This document shows positions 7,106 to 15,958 of a DNA stretch of 23,516 nt, piece after piece. The position numbers were made by a program, and so were the translations under genes. The notes under the pieces were generated by a model. The model was not told the origin of the DNA. It was given only the letters and a program-made list of their open reading frames with translations, and did not search any database. This DNA comes from DATJUF01 sp035524095 (GTDB taxonomy: Bacteria > Desulfobacterota > Binatia > Binatales > Binataceae), in NCBI GenBank assembly GCA_035524095.1, contig DATKPK010000044.1, positions 1-23,516 on the forward strand. The letters are read 5' to 3'. Position 1 is the first letter of the stretch, and each line of letters begins with the position of its first letter.

Positions 7106-8980
7106 CTACCGCCGCGCGATAGGTTCCCCAGATCTGCGCGTCGCATCCTCTGTTGCGAGCGTCTCGGCAGCCATATCTGTCATGACTGCCATCGATGGTG
7201 CTGAGATGAAACGGCGCTCCCCTCCAAATCGCCGAATCGCGCGCCGAGCCTCGTTGCGGCTCTCGCAAACCTGTGAGGAACCAGCGGCCAGAAAGGCCGA
7301 CGGATTCTCTAGCGCGGCCTTTCCGCCAGCATATACCCGGACACGCGGTGTCTCCTGGTTGATTGATCGGATAAGTTCGAGCGCGGCGGGCATCGACTCA
7401 GCCATCGTGCACGAAATGCAGACTGCCGTCGGACCAAAGCGGCGGATCAAGCCTCGAATCTCCTCGGCGGACTTGTTCTCACCGGCAAAGATCGCGGCGG
7501 CGCCCTCCTGCCTGAGCAATTCGAGCAGGAACAGCAAGCCGATATTGTGCGGCTCATCCGTCGGCGTTACTCCGAGGATTCGGATTCTTGCAGTGTTGCG
7601 CGGCCGGCTCAGGCGGTTGCCCAATTCGATTACGACCTCCGTCGACGTGTCGGCGATAAATTGCTGGCATTCGCTGCTGATATGATCGCCAGCGCGTTCT
7701 TCACCCGCTAGGATCACGGTCGGCGCGATGATATCGTCGAAGGTCGCTTCAAGCCCGTTTTCGTCGCAATGACGAATTGCGAGTCCACGGGCGCCGGATT
7801 GATCGAGTTCAAGCAACCGCCGGTAGTATTCATGATAATCTTCAGTCGCATCACCGATGCCGAGCAGAATCGACAAAAATCCTAACGACGGCACATAATC
7901 CCCTGCCACTTTCAGGCAAGCCGTCAACGGCGTTGCCAACAGCAATCCCGCGACGCCCCATAGCCACGACCAGTACATCGCCGATATCAGTAAAGCCACC
8001 GGCGATAGTCCAATCCCGCGGCCTATCAGAAATGGTTCCGCGACCTGTGCGGATATCTGATCAAGCAAAATAAACGCAGCCAGCACCTCGAATGATTTAT
8101 GCCATCCCGGGAACACCGCAAACGCGACCAGTGTCGGCAAGATCCCAGAGGTGAGTGCGCCGACGTAGGGGATATACCGCAGGAGAAACGCGAGCCCGCC
8201 CCAGAAGACCGGGTTCGGCAGTCCGAGCAGCCACACCACCACTCCGATCATGACACCGAAGGCCAGGTTGGTGATTGAGAACAACAGCAGATAGTGCCCA
8301 ACAGTCTCGACCGCTGTTTCGATCGCTTGCGAGGCGATCGTGATTCTGCCGCGTGCCGCCAGTCTGACCAGGCGTTCACGCAGGTCGCTGCGCCCATATA
8401 GCAGGAAAAACAGCAGCACCATGATCAGTAATCCGTCCGCGAGGCTCGCGAGTACCGGCATCACCGGCTTCAGCACCTCGCTGACGTCCGGGGATACGGG
8501 CGCGGGTGCTGCTTGGATCACCGGTGTCTTGCGCGTGTGGATCGGCGTGCTCTTCGTCTCAATCTGTTCCTCGACTTCCTCGACCCCTCCTTCTACTCGC
8601 TGGAGCCAAAACGGTGTCTGACCTTTAAGAGCGTTGACCTTTGCCGCGATATTGTCCGAGTATGCGGAGACCTCCACGGCAACCGCCGTCAGCTCAACTG
8701 TGAGAAAGTAGATGAGTCCGCTAATAGCCGCGATCGAGACGATCAGGACCAGTACGGCACTCAAAAGACGGCCGGCGAAGGGTTCAAGGCGGCTCGCTAT
8801 AGGACTGAAAACTATCGCCAGAATCGACGCCATCGTAATCGGCAAAAGAATCTCCCGGCCCAGGTAAAGCACGGCCGTCACGATCACAATCGCGAGCAAC
8901 GGTCTCGTTACCCGGTCGAGGGCGGACTGCTCCTCATCAACCTCATCCGCTTTGTTGATTCCAACCTTCGGTTCCTGCAT
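7106..8980 (-). CDS. AI-2E family (PerM/TqsA-like) membrane protein with C-terminal cobalamin-binding-like tail
   Basis: 624 residues against 340-370 for plain PerM/TqsA proteins. Residues 27-95 hold the first membrane spans, 96-175 a soluble, proline-containing segment, and about 180-360 the remaining spans with the family signature RYIPYVGALTSGILPTLVAF (268-287). The cytosolic tail is the unusual part. Residues 380-455 (YYRRLLELDQ, then DDIIAPTVILAGEERAGDHI) resemble the helical cap of MerR/CarH-type B12 modules, with the usual Trp of GxxWxxG replaced. Residues 464-585 look like a Rossmann B12 domain with TDEPHNIG, keeping His478 in HxxG. Long tails of this general shape occur on other proteobacterial AI-2E proteins; their role is not established. 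Convergent with the PPTase gene (37-bp gap). The AI-2E transport name is nominal and the substrate is unknown. Confidence 0.88.
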   Translation of the reverse strand: MQEPKVGINKADEVDEEQSALDRVTRPLLAIVIVTAVLYLGREILLPITMASILAIVFSPIASRLEPFAGRLLSAVLVLIVSIAAISGLIYFLTVELTAVAVEVSAYSDNIAAKVNALKGQTPFWLQRVEGGVEEVEEQIETKSTPIHTRKTPVIQAAPAPVSPDVSEVLKPVMPVLASLADGLLIMVLLFFLLYGRSDLRERLVRLAARGRITIASQAIETAVETVGHYLLLFSITNLAFGVMIGVVVWLLGLPNPVFWGGLAFLLRYIPYVGALTSGILPTLVAFAVFPGWHKSFEVLAAFILLDQISAQVAEPFLIGRGIGLSPVALLISAMYWSWLWGVAGLLLATPLTACLKVAGDYVPSLGFLSILLGIGDATEDYHEYYRRLLELDQSGARGLAIRHCDENGLEATFDDIIAPTVILAGEERAGDHISSECQQFIADTSTEVVIELGNRLSRPRNTARIRILGVTPTDEPHNIGLLFLLELLRQEGAAAIFAGENKSAEEIRGLIRRFGPTAVCISCTMAESMPAALELIRSINQETPRVRVYAGGKAALENPSAFLAAGSSQVCESRNEARRAIRRFGGERRFISAPSMAVMTDMAAETLATEDATRRSGEPIARR

Positions 8981-9152
8981 AGCCTCCGCCGCTGCCTACC
9001 TGTGCGCGCTGCCGCTCAGCTAATCAGCAAGGAATAGGCCATCAACCGATCGTAGGCCTGCCTCGCCCGGCCTTCGCCCGTTGAAAAAATTAGCAGAAAC
9101 TACTCCAGCGCCCTGTCTCGTCAGCTAGAGTACTCGCTTTGGGTGGGAATGA

Positions 9153-9872
9153 ATGGCAATTCTGTTCGCTTGCTTTACGTTGATCTCGACCGGCATGGGC
9201 GGCATCGCGGCTATCCGGATGCGCGACCGCATGCATCTGTTGCTTGGCTTCAGCTCCGGCGCCGTCCTCGGAGTTGCCCTTTTTGACCTGCTTCCTGAAA
9301 TTATCCTGGCTGGCGACGCCCCTACCCGCTTGATGCCGATGGTTGCTGCGGGCTTCTTGGCTTTTTTTACACTTGAGCGCATAACGGCGTTGCATCGCGG
9401 CCGCGAGCACGCCCACATGCCTGATAGCCACGAACAGGAATTAGGAGTGATGGCGGCAGCGGGACTTGCGCTGCACAGTTTTCTCGATGGCTTCGCGATC
9501 GGGGTCGGGTTTCAGAGCAGCTTCGCGATCGGCATCTTGATCGCGCTCGGCGTCATCACCCATGACCTGAGCGACGGTCTGAATACCGTGACGGTCGTCT
9601 TGGCCCATGATAATCCCGTCAGACGTGCCGTAAACTGGCTGATGATCGACATGACGACCCCGGTCCTTGGCGCGATTACCGCCACCGTCATCCCTCTGCC
9701 GGTAACGCTCGTACCCTGGTTGCTGGCCCTGTTTGCTGGCTCCTTTCTCTATATCGGGGCGTCGGACTTACTGCCAGAGGCCCGCGAGCACGATTCGCCG
9801 CTGGTCGGTGTCGCGACCGCCGCTGGCATGCTTACGATGTATCTCGTCGCTCAGCTTCTGCACAGCCATTGA
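9153..9872 (+). CDS. ZIP-family metal transporter homologue with altered TM5 motif
   Basis: 239 residues, almost entirely hydrophobic with about seven to eight spans, fitting bacterial ZIP permeases. The TM4 motif is HSFLDGFAIG (108-117), close to the usual HNxxDG(x)AIG. The TM5 motif, normally HExPHE-like, reads HDLSDG (137-142), so several expected metal ligands are replaced by Asp or Gly. The variable cytosolic loop (81-94) is His-rich (HRGREHAHMPDSH), as is common in this family. ZIP proteins bring divalent metals such as Zn, Fe or Mn into the cytoplasm; selectivity here cannot be assigned. A GGTGGGA lies 5 nt before ATG 9153. It stands alone, diverging from the permease gene and converging on the DUF169 gene. 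Confidence 0.87.
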   Translation: MAILFACFTLISTGMGGIAAIRMRDRMHLLLGFSSGAVLGVALFDLLPEIILAGDAPTRLMPMVAAGFLAFFTLERITALHRGREHAHMPDSHEQELGVMAAAGLALHSFLDGFAIGVGFQSSFAIGILIALGVITHDLSDGLNTVTVVLAHDNPVRRAVNWLMIDMTTPVLGAITATVIPLPVTLVPWLLALFAGSFLYIGASDLLPEAREHDSPLVGVATAAGMLTMYLVAQLLHSH

Positions 9873-9914
9873 CCGACGAGACATAGCGCAGATCACCGGT
9901 CCTTCGACATTGCG

Positions 9915-10724
9915 TTATTCCTTCTTACTACCGTAGCTAACCGCGAGGCCTGCGCGTGCGTCCGCCTGAATTCCGTATTGCGGAATCGGATAACGCAAAC
10001 CATTCGACGACAGCCGCTTCAGCCCCTCGATCGTCTTTGGCAGGTATCGCGGCGGTAGTGCCATCAGCAACTCGTCATCGAGTACGCCGCCGTAGCGGCG
10101 TTCCGCGAAACAGGGGATCGACAGGCTCGGCTCACCCGTCTTGAGCGCGCGCCCCCAGGAGTCCGCACAGGCTGACTCACCGACGACGCCCCACTCGAAT
10201 TTCTTGTATCCCGCCCACTGCAGCCCGTTGATAAAGATGATCATCTGCCCGGGCGTCGCATAGATCAGGCATATATCCGGCGGATTGAGCCTGCCGCTGG
10301 TCAACGGCGAGACCGCCATCGCGGCGTATTTCCCATATGGCACCACATCCATCGCGCGCTGATGGGCCGAGGAATCTTCAATCGTCTCGTACCAGACCTT
10401 CGCCATATTCCGGCCCGACAGCCAGTCGTCGTCCTGCGGATGGAGTCCGATCACTGCGCCACATTGCGCGCCCACCAGATCCTTCTGGGTGATCCCCACG
10501 GTAAATCCGAGGCGCGATGCCTGTGCGACAATCTGGTCGGTCGTATGAATCGAACTGGGGCGCCGGATTTTCGGTATTGCCTCCATCTCCGCGACGCTCG
10601 TGAAAAGCTTCATCCCGATCGGCGTCGTTCGCAGCCTGAGTAGCCGATTCAAGTCGTCCACGATTTGCGTCCAATCATAGGTTATTGCTTCAGTGCCCAC
10701 TGCCGATCCATTCTTCTCGGCCAT
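9915..10724 (-). CDS. DUF169 family protein
   Basis: 269 residues matching the uncharacterised DUF169 family: an N-terminal helix IVDDLNRLLRLRTTPIGMKLF (21-41), GAQCGAVIGL (86-94) with Cys88, a central NPPDICLIYATPGQMI stretch, a GESACADSW segment, and a C-terminal cysteine in LSIPCFAERR. No catalytic role is established for the family. The scattered conserved Cys residues might bind a metal or thiol ligand, which is inference. The start is very well supported: GGAGG lies 9 nt before ATG 10724. The gene is transcribed away from the Rieske oxygenase gene across a 186-bp shared region, so the two may be co-regulated. The stop converges on the ZIP gene 42 bp away. Confidence 0.85.
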   Translation of the reverse strand: MAEKNGSAVGTEAITYDWTQIVDDLNRLLRLRTTPIGMKLFTSVAEMEAIPKIRRPSSIHTTDQIVAQASRLGFTVGITQKDLVGAQCGAVIGLHPQDDDWLSGRNMAKVWYETIEDSSAHQRAMDVVPYGKYAAMAVSPLTSGRLNPPDICLIYATPGQMIIFINGLQWAGYKKFEWGVVGESACADSWGRALKTGEPSLSIPCFAERRYGGVLDDELLMALPPRYLPKTIEGLKRLSSNGLRYPIPQYGIQADARAGLAVSYGSKKE

Positions 10725-10881
10725 GATGATCGTCCTCCAATAAAGGTCCTGTCGTCCCGCTTAAATCAGGTATCTCGCGACGATATTGCGACACCCGAGC
10801 GCGAAATCAAAGCTGTTCATTCCGCAAGAGGCCCGGCTTAGCTTCATGCGACTACACAGGCTAAACTCGGAAGTCCTCGCG

Positions 10882-10896
10882 GGATTAGTCTAATCC
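10882..10896. promoter_or_regulatory. 15-bp palindrome, candidate operator before the Rieske gene
   Basis: GGATTAG-T-CTAATCC is a perfect inverted repeat with 7-bp arms. It ends at the base before the AAGGA ribosome-binding site (10897-10901) of the oxygenase starting at 10911. This position suits a repressor operator overlapping the transcription or translation start. It lies in the region shared with the divergent DUF169 gene. No regulator gene is adjacent. Confidence 0.5.
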
Positions 10897-10910
10897 AAGG
10901 ATAATGTTTG

Positions 10911-11951
10911 ATGTTTCTACGGAATTATTGGTACGTGGCGGCCTGGGCGCACGAAATTGAGCGGCGCCCGCTCAGCCGTATCCTATTGAACGAACCGATA
11001 GTCTTCTTTCGTAAACATGACGGCACGATTGCGGCTCTCGAGGATCGTTGCTCCCATCGCGGTTATCCGCTGCATAAGGGCCGCCTGACCGATGACACCC
11101 TCGAATGTGGCTATCACGGCGTGACCTTTGACTGTTCAGGGCGGTGCGTCAAAGTGCCGGGCCAATCACACGTCCCGTCCGGTGCCGATATCCGCGCCTA
11201 CCCGATCGTCGAGCAATGGGGCCTCGTCTGGATTTGGATGGGCCAGCCGGCGATGGCGAACGCATCCTCGATTGTTGATTGGCATCTGACGGGCGATTAT
11301 CAACGGGACGTGCGCGGCGAGCATCTATACGTCAAGTGCAATTACCAGTTGATCACCGATAATCTGCTTGATCTTTCTCATCTCACATATGTTCATCCGC
11401 ATACGCTCGGTTCATCCGCGAAAGTTAATGAGGTACAGATCAGGAATGAAATTACAGCCGACTCAGTCGTTAACTCGCGATGGCTAATCGATATCGCTCC
11501 TCCACCAACCTACGCGCGCGGTAATTTCAAAGGCAACGTTGATCGCTGGCAGATTACTACTTTTCGGCCGCCCGCTTTTCTAAGCCTGTATGCAGGTGCG
11601 GCTGCGACCGGCAGCGGAGCTCCTGAAGGAAATTTCAGTGAAGCGATCGGGTTGCATACGTTCAACGCGATGACTCCGGAAACCGCCTCGACTACTCATT
11701 ATTTCTGGTCGATTGCCCAGGAACGTGGACCGGCAGGCGAGAACCTGACAGAGGCAATTTTCCTCGACATCCAGAAGACCGTTCAGGAAGATATCGCGGT
11801 GTTCGAGGCTCAACAGCGATCACTGGATTTGAAACCCGACGCCCCGATGGTGGCAATCAAGTCGGATGCCGCACCGCTGGCGGCGCGACGGATCGTCCAG
11901 CGTCTTCGCGAAGCCGAAGAATCAACGCCATTGATGAGGTTAAAGGCCTGA
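10911..11951 (+). CDS. Rieske non-heme iron oxygenase, VanA-like
   Basis: 346 residues from ATG 10911, which has AAGGA 9 nt upstream; an in-frame TTG at 10908 is a weaker start. The N-terminal Rieske domain carries Cys47-x-His49 (CSHRGYPLH) and Cys66-x2-His69 (CGYHG), ligands of the [2Fe-2S] cluster. The catalytic domain has DNLLDLSHLTYVH (150-162), giving bridging Asp154 and iron ligands His157 and His162. Length and the opening FLRNYWYVAAWAHEI match vanillate O-demethylase oxygenase and related O-demethylases or hydroxylases rather than two-component ring dioxygenases (about 450 residues). It would need electrons from a reductase, and none is encoded nearby. Substrate unknown, probably an aromatic or terpenoid compound. 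Converges on uvrA with a 35-bp gap. Confidence 0.9.
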   Translation: MFLRNYWYVAAWAHEIERRPLSRILLNEPIVFFRKHDGTIAALEDRCSHRGYPLHKGRLTDDTLECGYHGVTFDCSGRCVKVPGQSHVPSGADIRAYPIVEQWGLVWIWMGQPAMANASSIVDWHLTGDYQRDVRGEHLYVKCNYQLITDNLLDLSHLTYVHPHTLGSSAKVNEVQIRNEITADSVVNSRWLIDIAPPPTYARGNFKGNVDRWQITTFRPPAFLSLYAGAAATGSGAPEGNFSEAIGLHTFNAMTPETASTTHYFWSIAQERGPAGENLTEAIFLDIQKTVQEDIAVFEAQQRSLDLKPDAPMVAIKSDAAPLAARRIVQRLREAEESTPLMRLKA

Positions 11952-11986
11952 TCTCAAACGTCCGAGACTACGCCGCCGCTCAACGC

Positions 11987-14821
11987 CTAGGCCGCGGCGC
12001 GCGTGCCTAGTACCTGTCGCAGAAATTCACCAGTATGTGAGTTCGGCGCTGCAGCTATTTCTTCTGGCGTGCCTTGCGCGACCACTTGACCGCCGCGATC
12101 GCCGCCTTCAGGTCCAAGATCGATTACATAGTCGGCAGTCTTGATTACATCCAGATTATGCTCGATTACGATAATCGTGTTGCCGTTATCCGCGAGCCGT
12201 CCGAGGACAGTGAGTAGCTTGCGAATGTCATCGAAATGCAATCCGGTTGTCGGTTCGTCGAGTATGTACATGGTCCGGCCGGTTGCGCGCCGCGCAAGTT
12301 CCTTCGCCAGCTTGATCCGTTGCGCCTCGCCACCGGATAACGTCGTGGCCGATTGTCCCAGATGGATGTAATCGAGGCCAACGTCGCGTAGCGTTTCGAG
12401 CTTCTGCCGGATCGGTGGCACCGATCCCATGAACTCGATTGCATCGAGTACCGTCATGTTCAGAACCTCGGCGATGCTTTTGCCTTTGTACTGCACTTCC
12501 AGTGTGTCGCGATTGTAGCGCTTGCCGCCACAGACTTCGCAGGTGACATACACGTCAGGCAGGAAATGCATCTCGATCCGGATGATGCCGTCACCCTGGC
12601 ATGCCTCGCATCGTCCACCCTTCACGTTGAACGAAAACCGCCCAGGCCCATAACCGCGCATCCGCGCTTCCGGCAATTGCGCGAATAGTTCCCGAATATG
12701 CGTGAACAGTCCCGTGTACGTCGCCGGATTTGATCGCGGCGTCCGCCCGATCGGGCTCTGATCCACGTGAATCACTTTATCCAGATGCTCGAGGCCTTCG
12801 ATACTCTTGTAGAAACCGGCCCGCTCCCGGCTGCCGTTGAGCTTCTGCGCCAGCGCGCGATGGAGCGTATCCAGTACCAGCGTCGACTTGCCCGATCCCG
12901 AAACCCCCGTCACACACGCAATCACTCCGAGCGGAATACCAACGGTGATATCGCGCAGGTTATTCTCTTTCGCGCCTTTGATTGTCAGCCAGCGTGCACC
13001 TAGTGTTCGCCGCCGCGACGGCACCGGAATAGCGGCTTCGCCCGACAGGTATTTGCCTGTCAACGAATTAGGGTTTGCCATAACCTCGTCAGGAGTTCCC
13101 TGTGCGACTATATAGCCGCCGTGGATTCCCGCGCCCGGACCCATATCAACTATGTGATCCGCTTCAAGCATCGTGTCGCGATCGTGCTCTACAACTAGCA
13201 CCGAATTGCCTAGCTCGCGCAGCCGTTTCAGCGTCCCCAGCAGACGTTGATTGTCCCGCTGATGCAGTCCAATCGATGGCTCGTCGAGAATATACAGTAC
13301 GCCAACCAGGCTCGATCCGATCTGCGTCGCCAGACGAATCCGCTGGCCCTCGCCGCCCGATAAGCTGCCCGACGTGCGATCGAGCGTCAGGTAACCAAGC
13401 CCGACATCGGCCAGAAATCCCAACCGCTCGCGAATCTCCTTGAGGATCATACGCGCGATCTCGGTCTCCTGCGGGCTCAAGACCGGATGCTCGAAAAAAG
13501 CGACGGCCTGCTTGATCGACATCGCGGTCACTTCACTAATCGACTGATTATTGAACCGAACGAACAGGCTTTCCTTCTTGAGCCGTGCCCCTCCGCATGC
13601 CGGGCACGGCCGCATGTTCATGTACGCTTCGAGTACCTCGCGGATACTCTCGGAATCGGTCTCTTTATACCGGCGGTCGAGCCATGCCAGCACGCCTTCA
13701 AATGTCTTGGCATACCCATGATGGTGTGAACCGCGCAGATAGCTGAATTCAATCTCTTCGGTGCCAGAGCCATTGAGAATCGCCTTGCGGACCTTCGCTG
13801 GAATCGTTTTCCACGGCTGGTCGAGGCTGAACTTGTAATGCGCCGCCAGTGATTCCAGTACCGGCTGCATATAATTCATGCTTGCCCACGGCGCGATCGC
13901 ACCATCAGAAATGCTTAGGTCTTCATTCTGTACTACTAACTCGGGATCGAAATACATAATCGACCCAATCCCTGAGCATTCAGTACATGCGCCATGCGGA
14001 CTATTGAAGGAAAACATCCGCGGCGTAATTTCCGGATACGAGATACCGCAGTCGACGCATGCGAAGCGCTGGCTGAAATTGATCTCGGTCCCGCTTTTCC
14101 CGCTGCCATCCAGCCGCTCGATCTTGAGTAAGTCCTGCCCGTATTTGAACGCTACTTCGAGCGAGTCGCTCAGTCGTTTTTCGATCCCGGGCCGAATCGC
14201 CAGGCGATCAACCATGACGTCGATTGTGTGGCGCTGATTCTTGTTGACCTTGATCTCATCGCCGAGTTCAACCAGCTTGCCGTCGATCTTGGCTCGCACA
14301 AAACCCGCGCGCCGCAGATCGCTCAGCTCTTTTTTATATTCGCCCTTGCGATCGCGCACGATCGGCGCGAGCACATGCAGGCGCGTGCCCTCGGGCCATC
14401 CGATGATCCGATCAACGATTTGCTGAACGCTCTGCTGACTGATCTCGCGGCCGCAGTTGTAACAGAATGCGTGCCCTACGCGCGCAAATAGCAGCCGCAG
14501 GTAATCATAGATTTCGGTAATCGTTGCGACCGTTGATCGCGGATTGCGCGAAGTGGTCTTCTGCTCGATCGCGATCGCCGGCGAAAGGCCCTCAATCGAA
14601 TCGATATCTGGCTTCTCCATCTGCTCGAGGAATTGCCGCGCATAGGCTGACAGCGATTCGACATAGCGCCGCTGCCCCTCCGCATAAATCGTGTCGAAGG
14701 CGAGCGACGATTTGCCCGAACCCGACAACCCAGTGATCACGACGAGCTTGCTGCGCGGAATCTCGATATCGATATTTTTGAGATTATGCTCGCGCGCGCC
14801 CTTGATGATGATCCGATCCAT
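11987..14821 (-). CDS. uvrA: Excinuclease ABC subunit A
   Basis: 944 residues, close to E. coli UvrA (940). It has two ABC modules: Walker A GLSGSGKSS at 31-39 and GVSGSGKST in the second half, with ABC signatures SGSLSGGEGQRIRLA and ATTLSGGEAQRIKLA. The zinc-finger cysteines are seen as CVDCG paired with CTECSG in the first half, and CEACQGDG with CEVCGGKRYN in the second. The MDRIIIKGAREHNLKNI start is standard. UvrA finds DNA damage as a dimer and loads UvrB in nucleotide excision repair. The gene starts 6 bp after the pdxA stop, with an AGG about 10 nt before the ATG, and is the last gene of the mfd-surA-pdxA-uvrA run. Confidence 0.98.
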   Translation of the reverse strand: MDRIIIKGAREHNLKNIDIEIPRSKLVVITGLSGSGKSSLAFDTIYAEGQRRYVESLSAYARQFLEQMEKPDIDSIEGLSPAIAIEQKTTSRNPRSTVATITEIYDYLRLLFARVGHAFCYNCGREISQQSVQQIVDRIIGWPEGTRLHVLAPIVRDRKGEYKKELSDLRRAGFVRAKIDGKLVELGDEIKVNKNQRHTIDVMVDRLAIRPGIEKRLSDSLEVAFKYGQDLLKIERLDGSGKSGTEINFSQRFACVDCGISYPEITPRMFSFNSPHGACTECSGIGSIMYFDPELVVQNEDLSISDGAIAPWASMNYMQPVLESLAAHYKFSLDQPWKTIPAKVRKAILNGSGTEEIEFSYLRGSHHHGYAKTFEGVLAWLDRRYKETDSESIREVLEAYMNMRPCPACGGARLKKESLFVRFNNQSISEVTAMSIKQAVAFFEHPVLSPQETEIARMILKEIRERLGFLADVGLGYLTLDRTSGSLSGGEGQRIRLATQIGSSLVGVLYILDEPSIGLHQRDNQRLLGTLKRLRELGNSVLVVEHDRDTMLEADHIVDMGPGAGIHGGYIVAQGTPDEVMANPNSLTGKYLSGEAAIPVPSRRRTLGARWLTIKGAKENNLRDITVGIPLGVIACVTGVSGSGKSTLVLDTLHRALAQKLNGSRERAGFYKSIEGLEHLDKVIHVDQSPIGRTPRSNPATYTGLFTHIRELFAQLPEARMRGYGPGRFSFNVKGGRCEACQGDGIIRIEMHFLPDVYVTCEVCGGKRYNRDTLEVQYKGKSIAEVLNMTVLDAIEFMGSVPPIRQKLETLRDVGLDYIHLGQSATTLSGGEAQRIKLAKELARRATGRTMYILDEPTTGLHFDDIRKLLTVLGRLADNGNTIIVIEHNLDVIKTADYVIDLGPEGGDRGGQVVAQGTPEEIAAAPNSHTGEFLRQVLGTRAAA

Positions 14822-14827
14822 CGCGAA

Positions 14828-15898
14828 TCAGCCTGTCTGACCTGCTAATGACCGCTTCCTTAGCATCGCAACTTTTTCGCGCCGCGCCGTGTGATCCCGT
14901 GCACGTGCGGCATCGGCAGCATACTTAATCGCGGCAGCCATGCTCGCAGCATTAGCGATTCCGCGCCCGGCGATATCATAGGCAGTTCCGTGATCGGGCG
15001 AGGTGCGAATAAACGGTAGCCCGAGCGTGATATTCACCGCGCGATCAAATTCCAGTGTCTTCAGCGCAATCAAGCCTTGATCGTGATACATCGCGACCGC
15101 CCCGTCGAAACCGAACTCGGCACCTTGCCGGATAAAGGCGGTATCAGGCGCGACCGGTCCGCGCGCGTCGATCCCGATCTTGCGTGCCCGCCTGATCGCC
15201 GGCTCGATCACCCGCGTCTCCTCGTCGCCGAATAATCCATTCTCGCCCGCATGCGGGTTGAAGCCGAGCACGGTTATGCGCGGACGCACGATTCCTGACT
15301 GCTTGCAGAGATGCTCCGCTAGCAGGCTAATCGTCTGGTAGATTCCGTCCCGCGTCAGCGCCTCCGAAACCTGCCGTAATCCCATGTGCACCGTTACCAG
15401 CGTCAGCTTCAATTGACCGCCCGCGAACATCATACGCCATCGCCGCGTGCGAGACATTTGCGCGAGCAGTTCCGAATGGCCGGGAAAATGATGGCCCGCG
15501 CGATTGAGCCATTCTTTATTGATCGGCGCCGTCACTAACGCATCAGCCTGGCCGCTCATCGCCATCCGCGCCCCTTCAATAATGTAGCGATAAGCTGCAT
15601 CGGCACCCTCAATCGATGGGTTTCCCGGCGCATATTCCGATGGTTTGAGCTTCCCCAGCGCGAGAACATCGACCGAATCACTGGCGCGCCGTTGGCCCTC
15701 ACGCCATGCGCGCAAGCGCGGAGCGTCAGCCCCGAGCCGCCCGGCCGCCGCCTCCATTGCGTCGCGATCACCGATTACCAGCAGACGTGCCTCAGCCTGA
15801 CCGATCATTCGCGCCGCTTTGAGGATCACTTCCGCGCCAATCCCCGCCGGATCACCCATGCTGATCGCGACCAGCGGCGTTCTCGAGGCCGGCGCCAT
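14828..15898 (-). CDS. pdxA: 4-hydroxythreonine-4-phosphate dehydrogenase
   Basis: 356 residues from ATG 15898; a TTG three codons earlier (15907) is a less likely start. Family segments are all present: ISMGDPAGIGAEV at the N-terminus, GHSELLAQ with a metal-ligand His, HMGLRQV, GFNPHAGENGLFGDEE, GPVAPDTAF, and the C-terminal metal-binding YHDQGLIALK followed by RTSPDHGTAYDIAG. The enzyme oxidises 4-phosphohydroxy-L-threonine with NAD in the DXP-dependent route to pyridoxal phosphate; it is cytosolic and needs a divalent metal. Its position directly after a SurA-type gene matches the enterobacterial surA-pdxA pair. It is about 60 bp after that gene and 6 bp before uvrA, so co-transcription is likely. 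Confidence 0.97.
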   Translation of the reverse strand: MAPASRTPLVAISMGDPAGIGAEVILKAARMIGQAEARLLVIGDRDAMEAAAGRLGADAPRLRAWREGQRRASDSVDVLALGKLKPSEYAPGNPSIEGADAAYRYIIEGARMAMSGQADALVTAPINKEWLNRAGHHFPGHSELLAQMSRTRRWRMMFAGGQLKLTLVTVHMGLRQVSEALTRDGIYQTISLLAEHLCKQSGIVRPRITVLGFNPHAGENGLFGDEETRVIEPAIRRARKIGIDARGPVAPDTAFIRQGAEFGFDGAVAMYHDQGLIALKTLEFDRAVNITLGLPFIRTSPDHGTAYDIAGRGIANAASMAAAIKYAADAARARDHTARREKVAMLRKRSLAGQTG

Positions 15899-15958
15899 GC
15901 GGCTCAAGCGGACTTCTTGCGCAGGCCGAACCCTGACCTGACGGGTTGGGAGATCGCG

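Noticed and set aside
7101..7685. 194-codon plus-strand open frame opposite the permease tail
   Set aside because: It is fully antisense to the permease tail, rich in Arg/Ser from reversed codons, and has no recognisable domain.
7106..8980. Idea that this locus is an autoinducer-2 quorum system
   Set aside because: The AI-2E family name is historical; no Lsr or LuxS genes are nearby and most members have other or unknown substrates.
11971..11999. G+C-rich inverted repeat CGCCGC...GCGGCG between the Rieske gene and uvrA
   Set aside because: The stem is short with a 17-nt loop, overlaps the uvrA stop region and lacks a T-run; a terminator is not supported.
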